Positions 35,050 through 43,568 of a stretch of DNA of 64,000 nucleotides are shown in pieces. The number at the start of each line of letters is the position of its first letter. Position 1 is the first letter of the stretch. The notes under the pieces were generated by a model. The model was not told where the DNA came from. It saw only the letters and a list, made by a program, of their open reading frames with translations, and ran no database searches. The translations under genes were made by a program, and so were the position numbers. Source of the stretch: Prevotella sp. UBA2746 (lineage in GTDB: Bacteria; Bacteroidota; Bacteroidia; Bacteroidales; Bacteroidaceae); contig DEJO01000051.1 of NCBI GenBank assembly GCA_002353555.1, positions 48,527-112,526 of the forward strand. Reading direction: 5' to 3'.

Positions 35050-37812
35050 CTATTTCATAAAGAGCCAATCCACTTCATTTCCGGCACCATTCAGTCCGCA
35101 ATCGCGCAACTTGATAGCTGAAGTCGTAAATCCTGCTACCATGATGATACCCTTGGGCAGACGCAACGTGTGGTGACCGGCAGCCAGAGAGTACTGGTGT
35201 ATGTTCACCTTCGGCATCTGTTCGAGACTGACAGCATTGGTCAGTATCGGCTCCGCCTGCCCATATTCATTACCTGTAGCATCGATTTCGAGTTTCGGAG
35301 GTGCCGCCCACTTGCGGTCGTCGTCTTGGAAGAAGCCCACCAACAGCTTTACCGGCACGGCAGACTCAAACTCTATGGTTGTTCCGACGATACGAGTGGT
35401 ATCCCTGTTCAGCACGATAGCGTGCATGTCTGCCAGTTCCGGTGCCACAGCATCCACCTTGGTGTCCTCCCGATTCTCAAAGATAACAGCACCTTTTTTA
35501 AGCGGAACTGTCTTTACGGGGCTTATCAGCCTGATATCGGCACGTTTCGCCGGTGCTATCTTCACGCCCGTTTCGACAACAGGATGCTTCATCTTCTCAA
35601 TGTTTGCTTTCAGCGCATCCAGTTCATCCTGATAGACTGAAGCCAGTTCGCGCCATGTTTTCATCTTACCTCCGTCGCCTCCGACCGGTATCCGGCGTTG
35701 AGCGGTCTGCATAGAGTTGGCATACAGGTAAGTATCATCTGTCAGACGAGCCAACTGTTGCCATGTCTGCTGACTCTTCTCCAGGTAAGGCAAGGCTGCA
35801 TCAAGAAACTTGATGTCTTTCGACCATTTGTAGTTCAACACCTGCTGAGCAGCCAATACCTTCAGGCGGAACGACTCAGCAAAAAGCCGGTAGCACTCCA
35901 TGTCATTGCGCAGGCGTTGCAACTCGTCAGCATGTCGGGTGGGTTGTGCCGTTATTTTCTTCATGGCTTCAACGGCACGCTGCCCGTGTTCCACGCATTG
36001 GTCAACAATATCGAGCGGCAACTCGCCCACATGAGGCTCGTGCTTCCACTCCCGTTCAACGTATTCTATTAACTTCTCACCCTGTGGTCCGCAGCTTTCG
36101 TAAAAGCCGGGATAGATGGTGTACTTATAGGGATTGACGAGTTGGGCAGCCTTCATGCCGAGCAAGAGGGTCTGGCGGTTACCCTCGGTGATGCCAAAGC
36201 GCCGCAACAGCTTCGGCGCTATCTCTCCGCTCTCGTCGTAAGCAGCAAGAATATATCCTGCCGAGAGGGTGTCTATACCATAATAGTCTGCCAACTGCTG
36301 CTTCCAATACGTCTGGTCAGCTCCGCGTTGGTCGTTCCATGCATAGCGACCCCACGCCTTGTACCACATCCAGTCGCGATCCAACTGTTTCTGCCGCTCT
36401 CCGTTTGGCAGTTTGTCAGCCGTATAGGGCCAGTCCCAATACGATGCCTGGGGATAAAGATGCAAACCTTTGGAGTGGTGAACTCGGTGCATTGCCTGCA
36501 CGGTTTTCTGCGTAAACGACGGCGAAGACCATCTCCACGGCTCAAGATTGGCAAGTATATGCACGTTGTCGATGTGTACCGGTGCGGCTTCTGCCAACTG
36601 CCGGTGGGTCTCTCCCCACGGTCCTCCCGGCTCGTATGTCGTCAGCGACTCGCCGGTATATTTCGACATGGTGTAGATATTAGGATAGAGTGGCAACGAT
36701 TCGCGCAGCACCAACGGTCCGTCGGTATCGTGGGAGCGCAGCACAACGGGTGGTAGTGCGGCATCGGCACCAAGGTGTGAGCCGTCGCCAGCGATTCGTC
36801 CGGTTGCCATCAGTCCGTCTTTGATGCCGGGAATGATGGTTTCTTTCATCCATTTCACGTCGTCGTCAATGGTCGCCATAGCCTCTCCGAGACATACCAG
36901 CAGTCCTACGTGCGGATATTTCTCGATAAAGGCGGCAATACTCTTGCGCGTATAGTCGGCTATGAGTGGGGTGATGGGGCGGTGACGGTCCTGCGTCTTC
37001 AGCCCATAATGGTCGGCAAAGGGCTTGCTGAGGATGATATTGTAGAACATCTGAATGACCCAGATGCCCCTGCGGTCAGCTTCTTGGGTCAGGAAAGAGA
37101 ACATCTCCTCGTTCTTCTTGAACGTTTCCTCGTCTACTTCCAACGCAAAAGGATAGTCTTTCAGTTTTACCAACGAGGCAAAGGGGTGTCCGTTCCACAG
37201 GTAGAGGGAGTTGAACCGGTTCTCGACCATCATGTCCAAGTATTCCACCCACTGCTGTTTGTCGTAGAACCACGGGAAGTTTTCAGGGGTATAGGGGTAT
37301 TCATAGACACCATGACCGGGCAGATATTCGGTCTTCTGCAACCCGATGCAGGTACCGCGCATCACCATTCCCGGTGCCGACTCCATCGGTTCCACCCGCA
37401 ACTTGCCGCTCTGTTTCACCTGTTCTGCATATTCCACCGCACCATAGATAAGTCCTGCACCGTCGTGGGCAAGGATAACGATTTCCTTGTCGCGCTGGGG
37501 TTGCAAGGCAAACTGCTCACGCCACGTCTGGCTTTCTTTTACCGTAGTGGCAGCAGGAGTGCTCTTCACCTTGAGCAACTGGTTGGGGCTCTTCAGCATG
37601 AAGCTGATACGGAAGTCGGCTTTCTGCCGTTTTCCATCGTTTGTGACAACTACCTGATAGCCGGCTGCCGTGAGCTTCTTCTGCAAATACTCGGCAGCAT
37701 ACTGTTCACGCGGACTTGCCTGCTTACCAGTCACCACGTTAATGCGTTGTGAAAAGGCCGTCGTCAGGACGGAAAGCAGCATCAATATACCTACAACAAT
37801 TCTCTTTCTCAT
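35050..37812 (-). CDS. GH138-like exported alpha-D-galacturonidase candidate
   Basis: Protein of 920 aa with signal peptide (MRKRIVVGILMLLSVLTTAF). The N-terminal domain (about 24-140) is like the GH67/GH20 accessory fold (REQYAAEYLQKKLTAAGY, IVILAHDGAGLIYGAVEYAE). A TIM barrel follows with MRGTCIGLQK, NRFNSLYLWNGHPFASLV and VGLLVCLGEAM; E310 and E371 (LRESLPLYPN) are the best catalytic candidates. The C-terminus is helical, then beta-sandwich. Size and order fit GH138, an RG-II alpha-D-galacturonidase family; a GH67/GH115-type glucuronidase is the alternative. The neighbours GH137-GH2 and GH140 support GH138. It is preceded by 275 bp that hold the 22-bp array. Confidence 0.72.
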   Translation of the reverse strand: MRKRIVVGILMLLSVLTTAFSQRINVVTGKQASPREQYAAEYLQKKLTAAGYQVVVTNDGKRQKADFRISFMLKSPNQLLKVKSTPAATTVKESQTWREQFALQPQRDKEIVILAHDGAGLIYGAVEYAEQVKQSGKLRVEPMESAPGMVMRGTCIGLQKTEYLPGHGVYEYPYTPENFPWFYDKQQWVEYLDMMVENRFNSLYLWNGHPFASLVKLKDYPFALEVDEETFKKNEEMFSFLTQEADRRGIWVIQMFYNIILSKPFADHYGLKTQDRHRPITPLIADYTRKSIAAFIEKYPHVGLLVCLGEAMATIDDDVKWMKETIIPGIKDGLMATGRIAGDGSHLGADAALPPVVLRSHDTDGPLVLRESLPLYPNIYTMSKYTGESLTTYEPGGPWGETHRQLAEAAPVHIDNVHILANLEPWRWSSPSFTQKTVQAMHRVHHSKGLHLYPQASYWDWPYTADKLPNGERQKQLDRDWMWYKAWGRYAWNDQRGADQTYWKQQLADYYGIDTLSAGYILAAYDESGEIAPKLLRRFGITEGNRQTLLLGMKAAQLVNPYKYTIYPGFYESCGPQGEKLIEYVEREWKHEPHVGELPLDIVDQCVEHGQRAVEAMKKITAQPTRHADELQRLRNDMECYRLFAESFRLKVLAAQQVLNYKWSKDIKFLDAALPYLEKSQQTWQQLARLTDDTYLYANSMQTAQRRIPVGGDGGKMKTWRELASVYQDELDALKANIEKMKHPVVETGVKIAPAKRADIRLISPVKTVPLKKGAVIFENREDTKVDAVAPELADMHAIVLNRDTTRIVGTTIEFESAVPVKLLVGFFQDDDRKWAAPPKLEIDATGNEYGQAEPILTNAVSLEQMPKVNIHQYSLAAGHHTLRLPKGIIMVAGFTTSAIKLRDCGLNGAGNEVDWLFMK

Positions 37813-37925
37813 GTCTGTCTATTGTTTCTTTATCTTTGTATTTCTATCCCTTCATGACCTCACCTCTCGCCAGTACTGGCATCATCAGGCGCAGGTCACC
37901 AGAATACCACATTTTAACCATGCGA
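37813..37925. other. Leader between the 22-bp array and the GH138-like gene
   Basis: The only notable element is a perfect 12-bp palindrome GCCAGTACTGGC at 37869-37880. No TAnnTTTG motif was found on the minus strand. Confidence 0.5.
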
Positions 37926-38079
37926 GTACCACACGTTGGTACGAACAGTACCATGCGTTGGTACGAGCAATACCATGCGTTGGTACGAGCAATACCATGC
38001 GTTGGTACGAGCAGTACCATACGTTGGTACGGACAGTACCACACGCTGGTACGGACAGTACCAAGCCGTGGTACTCATC
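37926..38079. repeat. Seven 22-bp tandem repeats, each a GTACCA-N5-TGGTAC palindrome
   Basis: Units start at 37926, 37948, 37970, 37992, 38014, 38036 and 38058. Each carries GTACCA (ATACCA in units 3 and 4), five variable bases such as TGCGT, then TGGTAC and a 5-nt spacer (GAGCA, GAACA or GGACA). The palindromic arms are kept in all units except that first base, while the centre and spacer vary. The array begins 9 bp past the stop codon of the GH78 fusion gene and fills most of the gap before the GH138-like gene. Confidence 0.93.
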
Positions 38080-38087
38080 TGGTACCA

Positions 38088-41000
38088 TTACCTCAACTTC
38101 CTGAGGTCTATCTGTTTGTATGCCATCCGCTGCCTTCTCCACGTGTAGAGGCAATGCAACGTACCGTCTTTTCCCTGTATGATGGCAGGGTAGCTGTACT
38201 GGCTGATGGGCGAATCTTCGAGTGTCAACGCATGACTCCATCGGGTTCCGTCGTCCGAGAGGGCTATGCTGACGGGTGTCCGCGGTCCTTTCTTCGTGCC
38301 GGGAAGGGTTTCAAAGTCGTTATATATCAACACATGCCGACCGTCTTTCAGCGTTACCGCATCCGTACCACTTTGGTTGTTGGGAACATCTGTAAGGGTT
38401 ACTGCCGACCAGGTGTCGCCATGATCGCTGCTAAACGATGTTGCCAACTTGCCATTACGGGTACGCATGAGCACCTGCAAGCGACCGTCTTTCAGCTTCA
38501 AGATGCTTGGCTGGATGCAGTCGATGGGGTGTCTGCCGTCCTGCAGAGCCGTTCCTCCGGCATCAGGAGCCTCGATGTCTTCGGCTGAAGAAACTGTACC
38601 AGCCTTCATGTCCTCGGTACGCATCGCCGGTTCTGCCTCAACAGGACCTACATACTTCCATTGTCGGGTGGCAAGGTCGTAGATTTCCACATGGAATTTC
38701 CATCCGTTTCCCTCGGTACTCGACCCGCAAAGGAGCCGGTTTCCAATAAGTTCCGGCTTGTTCTTTACAGGTCCTATGAAGCCTTTCGGCAGTGGTTCGC
38801 GTGCACTCCACGTGCGTCCGCCGTCCTTCGACTTCACCACCCAGCCCGTCCAATCGGCTACCTTCAAGCCGATTTTATAGAAAAGCCACAACTCCCCGTT
38901 GGGCATCAGCGTGAGAACAGGATTCCAGCATGCCTTCCGGCGGTAGTTTTTCAGGGCTTCCTGTGCCTTCGTCGCGTTTGTTGCGTTGGCAACGTAATAT
39001 ACAGAACCGCTATTACCACAGACAGGACCTGCCCCGGCAGGGGTTGAGGCGGAGGTAATGCCCGCCAGTTCCGCATCCTTCGTACCGAGTTCGAAGACCC
39101 CGTCGCCAGCCAGGATAGGCTCACTCCACGTGTCGGAGCCTTTCTTCTTGATGCTTACCCAAATACATACGTCAGGATTGCGTTCGTGCTTACCACCGAA
39201 GTAGGCTGCCACCAAGTCACCGTTCTTCAGTTCTACGAGGGTACCGGCATGGCATTGAGGAAAGGAAGTGCGTTCATAGAGGAACTCATCCTTCACGATG
39301 GCAGGACTTGCTGTCGGTATCTCAGACGTAAAATGGTAGGAACCAGAGCCTATCTCCTTCTTTGTTCCGTCGGGAAGACATACTGTTGCTGTCGTGTTGA
39401 CAGGAATCTCCACGTCCCACTCCAGACGCTGTAACGTCTTCTTCCACCGGCTTACCACCTTACCGTAAGGTGTTTCATAGTCGGCATTTACCCATTCGCA
39501 GTCCTGAATCTCAAACGATGGGCGCAACAAGAGATGGCGATAGGCAGTAGAGGTGTTGCCTGCTGCGTCGTCACCCTGCCTGATACCACCAAGATACTGG
39601 TAGCACCATGTCAACAGGTCGCCCAGAAGCATCACGTGGTTACCGCTGTTCATCGCCGGATTTGCCTTGTCTCCGTTCCACAACTCCCATATCGTCGTGG
39701 CACCATTCTCTGCCATATAGCCCCAGGAGGGGTAGCTCTTGTTCGTTGCCAACAAGTAGGCGACATCGGCAAAGCCGTTGTCCGACAGTCCACGCATCAG
39801 CCACGAAATGCCAATCACACCGCAGGTGACGTGTCCGTTTCCTGTAGTGATGATGTTGGTAACGACATTCTTCACCACTTCTTCCTTATAGTCGTCGGGC
39901 ACGATACCGAAAGCTAATGGCAGAAGGTTGGCAGTTGCCGTGTTGTTTCCATAAAAAACACTGTCCGGATAGAGCACATGCCCAGGGCGTAGCGACGTTC
40001 CTCGCTTCACGGTCAGGAACCTCTTGTTGAAGGCTTCCGCCATCAGCGAAGCCTGATGACCATATTCCTGCGCCTCAGCCTCCAGTCCTTGCAATGATGC
40101 AAACTGCTTCATCAACTGGGCAATGCGTATCATGTAGGCGGTAGAAATCAGCGAACCGTCAGTCTGGCGTGCCGGATCTTGACTGTGAATCAGTTCCAGT
40201 TTCTCCGGTGGCACGCACCAGTCGCCATACTTATCCTTTGTAATGATGCCGTCAGCATCGCGATAATCGTCAACGACATGGGCAAACCACCGCTTCAAAT
40301 AGGGATAGCTGTCGATGATGGGCTGTCGGTTGCCGTACTGACGATACAACATTTCACATCCGAAAGGCAAGGCTGCCGGCCACGTAACGTCATCGTTATA
40401 GTAGTTCCAGAAGGCAGGTGCCACATCGCAGAAGACTCCGTCGCGCTGCGATTCGCAAATGTCGCGCATCCATTTCGTATACAATCGCTCGTTGTTGAAG
40501 AGGAACGACTCGCCCAAGGAGCCTACCGTGCGGTCTCCCAACCAAGGCTGACGCTCGTTGCGTTGCGGACAGTCGACGGGCATACCCTTGTAGTTGGACT
40601 TGATACCCCACCAGGCGTTCTTCAACACCTTATTTAATATCGTATCGGCACATTCAAAATGTCCGCTCGTCAGCATCCTGTCACTGACGACAAGGGCCTC
40701 AAAATCATCTTTGACAGCATTCTTCAGCCCCGATACCTCAATATATCGGAAACCATGATAGGCAAAACGTCCATGCCATTCCCTGCCCAACTCCTTTCCG
40801 TTGCATACATAGATGTCGCGAGAGAGTGCATTTCGCAGGTTGGCAGTATAGAGGGTATCGGGCGAAGTCAGTTTCTCAGCATAGCGGATGCGGATAGTAT
40901 CGCCGGCATTTCCGCGCACCTTCATTGCCACAAAGCCTGCAGTGTTCTGCCCGATGTCCACAATATAGCGACCGTCTGGGGTCTGATGACCACTGACGGG

Positions 41001-42059
41001 CTTGATGCGCTGTTCTACTGTCATTCCCTCTGTCATCTGTCCGCGCAGGATACCGTCCGGAAAAGCCACGCGCTGCACCTTCTGCCAGGCTGAATCGTCG
41101 TAGCCAGCCCTGTTCCAACCATCCATTTCCTGACGGGCATCATACTCTTCTCCGTCATATTCGTTGTTGGAGCGTATCGGTCCGGTGGTCGTCAGTTTCC
41201 ATTTGTTGTCGGAAGACCATGTCTCTTGTCTCCCGTCGGCATACTCAACGATAATGTTCACACGGCACTTGGGATAGCCGAAGACAGGAGATTTGTAGGC
41301 TTTCTCCTGGCGCATAGGGAAGAAGCGACCGTTGCCAAGCACCATACCTACAGCATTCTGCCCCGTGGTGAGCAGGCTTGTGACATCGAAAGTATTGTAG
41401 TAGACGGTCTTTCGATAGTCTGACGGAACGGGTTGCAGCATCTGCTTTCCGCCTAACCGTTCACCGTTGATGTAGCATTCATAGACTCCTACACCGGCGA
41501 TATATGCCGTGGCACGCTTCACCTTGCTGTCTGCCTTGAACTCACGACGCAGGTACCGGGCTGCCAGGCGGCTGTGCAAACCTGCCTGTTCGCCTGCCTG
41601 CAAGCCGTCAAGCCCTATCCATTGTCCCTGCCATTTTGACTCTCCCAGAAGTCCGATGCCAAACTCCTGCGGCTCACTCCATTCGCTTCGCCCCTGATTG
41701 GTGGTGATACGCACCTTCCAAAAGGCACGCTGATTGCTCTTTAGACGCACACCCTGATAATGAATCCACAACTGTTCACGACTCATCACCTCACCACTGT
41801 TCCACAAATCACCGTCGTTCTGTTGCAGTTTCTCCAACGACGAGGCCACCAAAATCTGGTAGCTTTTCTGCAAGACTGCTCTCTTGTCGCTGCGGGTTTT
41901 CCATGAGAAGCGCGGTGTCGGCGTGTCCAATCCTAATGGTGCACGCAGGTTTTCCACGCGCAGGTCGTAGGTTTCAACTTTTGCCCATGCACACAACGGC
42001 ATCATCAAGCTGGCTATCAATAATGTTGTGAACACTCTTTTCATCTCTTTCATCGTCAT
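38088..42059 (-). CDS. GH78 alpha-L-rhamnosidase fused to a sialidase-like (BNR) propeller
   Basis: Protein of 1323 aa from the first ATG at 42059; ATGs at 42053 and 42044 also precede a good signal peptide (MKRVFTTLLIASLMMPLCAWA). Residues about 30-920 are complete GH78: Ig-like domain (LRAPLGLDTPTPRFSWK), jelly rolls (YINGERLGGKQMLQPVPSDY) and (alpha/alpha)6 barrel with acidic motif VDCPQRNERQPWLGD and WELWNGDKANPAMNSGNHVMLG. From about 935 a BNR_2/sialidase-type six-bladed propeller follows (QCHAGTLVELKNGDLVAAYF, CIQPSILKLKDGRLQVLMRT, SSDHGDTWS Asp-box). RG-II chain C is Rha-Kdo, a rhamnose on a keto-acid sugar, so one polypeptide carrying a rhamnosidase and a sialidase-type domain is suggestive. 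The propeller specificity is inference. Confidence 0.88.
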   Translation of the reverse strand: MTMKEMKRVFTTLLIASLMMPLCAWAKVETYDLRVENLRAPLGLDTPTPRFSWKTRSDKRAVLQKSYQILVASSLEKLQQNDGDLWNSGEVMSREQLWIHYQGVRLKSNQRAFWKVRITTNQGRSEWSEPQEFGIGLLGESKWQGQWIGLDGLQAGEQAGLHSRLAARYLRREFKADSKVKRATAYIAGVGVYECYINGERLGGKQMLQPVPSDYRKTVYYNTFDVTSLLTTGQNAVGMVLGNGRFFPMRQEKAYKSPVFGYPKCRVNIIVEYADGRQETWSSDNKWKLTTTGPIRSNNEYDGEEYDARQEMDGWNRAGYDDSAWQKVQRVAFPDGILRGQMTEGMTVEQRIKPVSGHQTPDGRYIVDIGQNTAGFVAMKVRGNAGDTIRIRYAEKLTSPDTLYTANLRNALSRDIYVCNGKELGREWHGRFAYHGFRYIEVSGLKNAVKDDFEALVVSDRMLTSGHFECADTILNKVLKNAWWGIKSNYKGMPVDCPQRNERQPWLGDRTVGSLGESFLFNNERLYTKWMRDICESQRDGVFCDVAPAFWNYYNDDVTWPAALPFGCEMLYRQYGNRQPIIDSYPYLKRWFAHVVDDYRDADGIITKDKYGDWCVPPEKLELIHSQDPARQTDGSLISTAYMIRIAQLMKQFASLQGLEAEAQEYGHQASLMAEAFNKRFLTVKRGTSLRPGHVLYPDSVFYGNNTATANLLPLAFGIVPDDYKEEVVKNVVTNIITTGNGHVTCGVIGISWLMRGLSDNGFADVAYLLATNKSYPSWGYMAENGATTIWELWNGDKANPAMNSGNHVMLLGDLLTWCYQYLGGIRQGDDAAGNTSTAYRHLLLRPSFEIQDCEWVNADYETPYGKVVSRWKKTLQRLEWDVEIPVNTTATVCLPDGTKKEIGSGSYHFTSEIPTASPAIVKDEFLYERTSFPQCHAGTLVELKNGDLVAAYFGGKHERNPDVCIWVSIKKKGSDTWSEPILAGDGVFELGTKDAELAGITSASTPAGAGPVCGNSGSVYYVANATNATKAQEALKNYRRKACWNPVLTLMPNGELWLFYKIGLKVADWTGWVVKSKDGGRTWSAREPLPKGFIGPVKNKPELIGNRLLCGSSTEGNGWKFHVEIYDLATRQWKYVGPVEAEPAMRTEDMKAGTVSSAEDIEAPDAGGTALQDGRHPIDCIQPSILKLKDGRLQVLMRTRNGKLATSFSSDHGDTWSAVTLTDVPNNQSGTDAVTLKDGRHVLIYNDFETLPGTKKGPRTPVSIALSDDGTRWSHALTLEDSPISQYSYPAIIQGKDGTLHCLYTWRRQRMAYKQIDLRKLR

Positions 42060-42080
42060 CGTTAGCAATCAGTCTTGTTC

Positions 42081-43568
42081 TTATTCGTTCAGGTCACGCG
42101 CTTTCCCTGCCAATGTCTGGTCTGAGATTTCGACCTGTTCCTTCGTCAGATAGTTTTTCGTAGCATCTACCGCAATCAGCACTCCGTCGTTGGGAATACC
42201 GTAATGAGGGTTCTGCTGACTGAAGGTAATGACCTTGTTGTCGAACTCCCCGATATAGGTCAGCTTGCCTGTGGCGGCATCAAACCACCAAATATTCTTC
42301 TTCTCACCCGTCACTTTCGTCAGGTCTACCTTCATCGGAACGGAGTTGTAGTTGTAGATAAGGATATAGTCATTGCCACGGGTTGCCAACAACCGGTTGT
42401 ATTTCGTACCGTTCTTGCCGGCAATAACACTTTGGTCCGGAATACGTTCAAAATAGGGGAACGACAAGATGAGGTTCTTCAGGTGCTTCATCTGACGGAA
42501 TCCGGGGTCGTTCAGTGCCTGATACCACGACTTCTCGGCACCGTCAGAACCATAGGAGGTGGGATAGCCGGGCTTCAGCATCTGCATGATGGCATTATGA
42601 CCGTAGCTGTGGCCGCACGAACCGGCAAAGACTGACCAGTAGGCATAGCGCCGAACGTCGTAGTCCTGCCACCGTGCTTCGTTCGGGTCGTGTAGTCCTT
42701 TGGGTATATCCTCATAGCTGGGCTCGTCGTCCAAGACGGGTTTCATCGGCTTATATGCCCATGTCGAATCCACATACATCCAGTTGTCTTCCTCAGTATT
42801 GTCGGGAATGGGATAGTCTTTGTTACCCATGCGCTGACCGTACTTGCGGTGTCCGCTTTGGAACATGTGGAAGTCCAGCCACTTGGCTTTGCTCCACCAC
42901 TTGGCAGAGGTATAGCGTCCACGCGGATGATAGGTCATCAAGTGGTTCTTGTCGATAGACTTGATGGTGGTAGCAAGGGCTTCCCATACCTCCGGACGGA
43001 TATCTCCCTGAATATCACCACCCATCATCCAGATAATGTTCGGACGGTTCTTGTAACGCTCAGCCAGGAACTTTCCATAGGCTTTGGCACCGTTCACGTC
43101 GAGAAGACCTTCTTTCACCAGCCCTCCCCATATGGCTACCATGCCGATATAGATGCCGTTCTGCTCAGCCAGTGAGATGATATAGTCCAGATGATCCCAG
43201 TATCCATAGCCATCAGCACTCTGTCCCATGTTCGTCCAACTTACCTTCCGCTCCGCTCCTTTCTGCATTTGGTGAGAAGGAGCGCCGTAGATATTGTACG
43301 AAGGAACGCCATCCAGTACCTGTATCTGCACCATGTTATAACCTGCCGCACGGCATTTCTGCAAGTAGTACTGTGCCTCTGCACGGTCTAACCGCTCAGG
43401 TAACAGCCATCCCGTCTCACCCAACCAGAAGAAAGGTTTTCCATTTTCAAACTGCAGGTAACGTTGGTTATCTGATACTTTCAGCCTTCCGTTATCCCAA
43501 GGCTTCTGTGCCACTGACAACTGGCAGCATGCAACAGCCAGCAAAATGATGAGAGATAATTTTTTCAT
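42081..43568 (-). CDS. GH140 endo-apiosidase
   Basis: Protein of 495 aa with signal peptide (ending LSVAQ). TIM barrel of the DUF4038 type (about 25-380) opening with QFENGKPFFWLGETGWLLPE and RAAGYNMVQIQVL; then a C-terminal collagen-binding-like beta-sandwich (about 395-480, YILIYNYNSVPMKVDL, WWFDAATGKLTYIGEF). D185 (MMGGDIQGD) and E282 (LDDEPSYED) fall two residues from D187 and E284, recalled as the catalytic pair of B. thetaiotaomicron BT1012, the apiosidase that cuts RG-II side chains from the backbone. It is among the most diagnostic genes of the locus. Its ATG overlaps the TGA of the GH95 gene by 4 bp. Confidence 0.92.
   Translation of the reverse strand: MKKLSLIILLAVACCQLSVAQKPWDNGRLKVSDNQRYLQFENGKPFFWLGETGWLLPERLDRAEAQYYLQKCRAAGYNMVQIQVLDGVPSYNIYGAPSHQMQKGAERKVSWTNMGQSADGYGYWDHLDYIISLAEQNGIYIGMVAIWGGLVKEGLLDVNGAKAYGKFLAERYKNRPNIIWMMGGDIQGDIRPEVWEALATTIKSIDKNHLMTYHPRGRYTSAKWWSKAKWLDFHMFQSGHRKYGQRMGNKDYPIPDNTEEDNWMYVDSTWAYKPMKPVLDDEPSYEDIPKGLHDPNEARWQDYDVRRYAYWSVFAGSCGHSYGHNAIMQMLKPGYPTSYGSDGAEKSWYQALNDPGFRQMKHLKNLILSFPYFERIPDQSVIAGKNGTKYNRLLATRGNDYILIYNYNSVPMKVDLTKVTGEKKNIWWFDAATGKLTYIGEFDNKVITFSQQNPHYGIPNDGVLIAVDATKNYLTKEQVEISDQTLAGKARDLNE

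Noticed and set aside
35050..37812. GH115 or GH67 xylan alpha-glucuronidase
   Set aside because: The N-terminal accessory fold is similar but the barrel motifs do not read as GH67 or GH115, and no xylanase genes are in the locus; GH138 fits better, though without a search this remains open.
37926..38079. CRISPR array
   Set aside because: Units are contiguous 22-bp tandem repeats without 30-bp-class unique spacers, and no cas genes are near.
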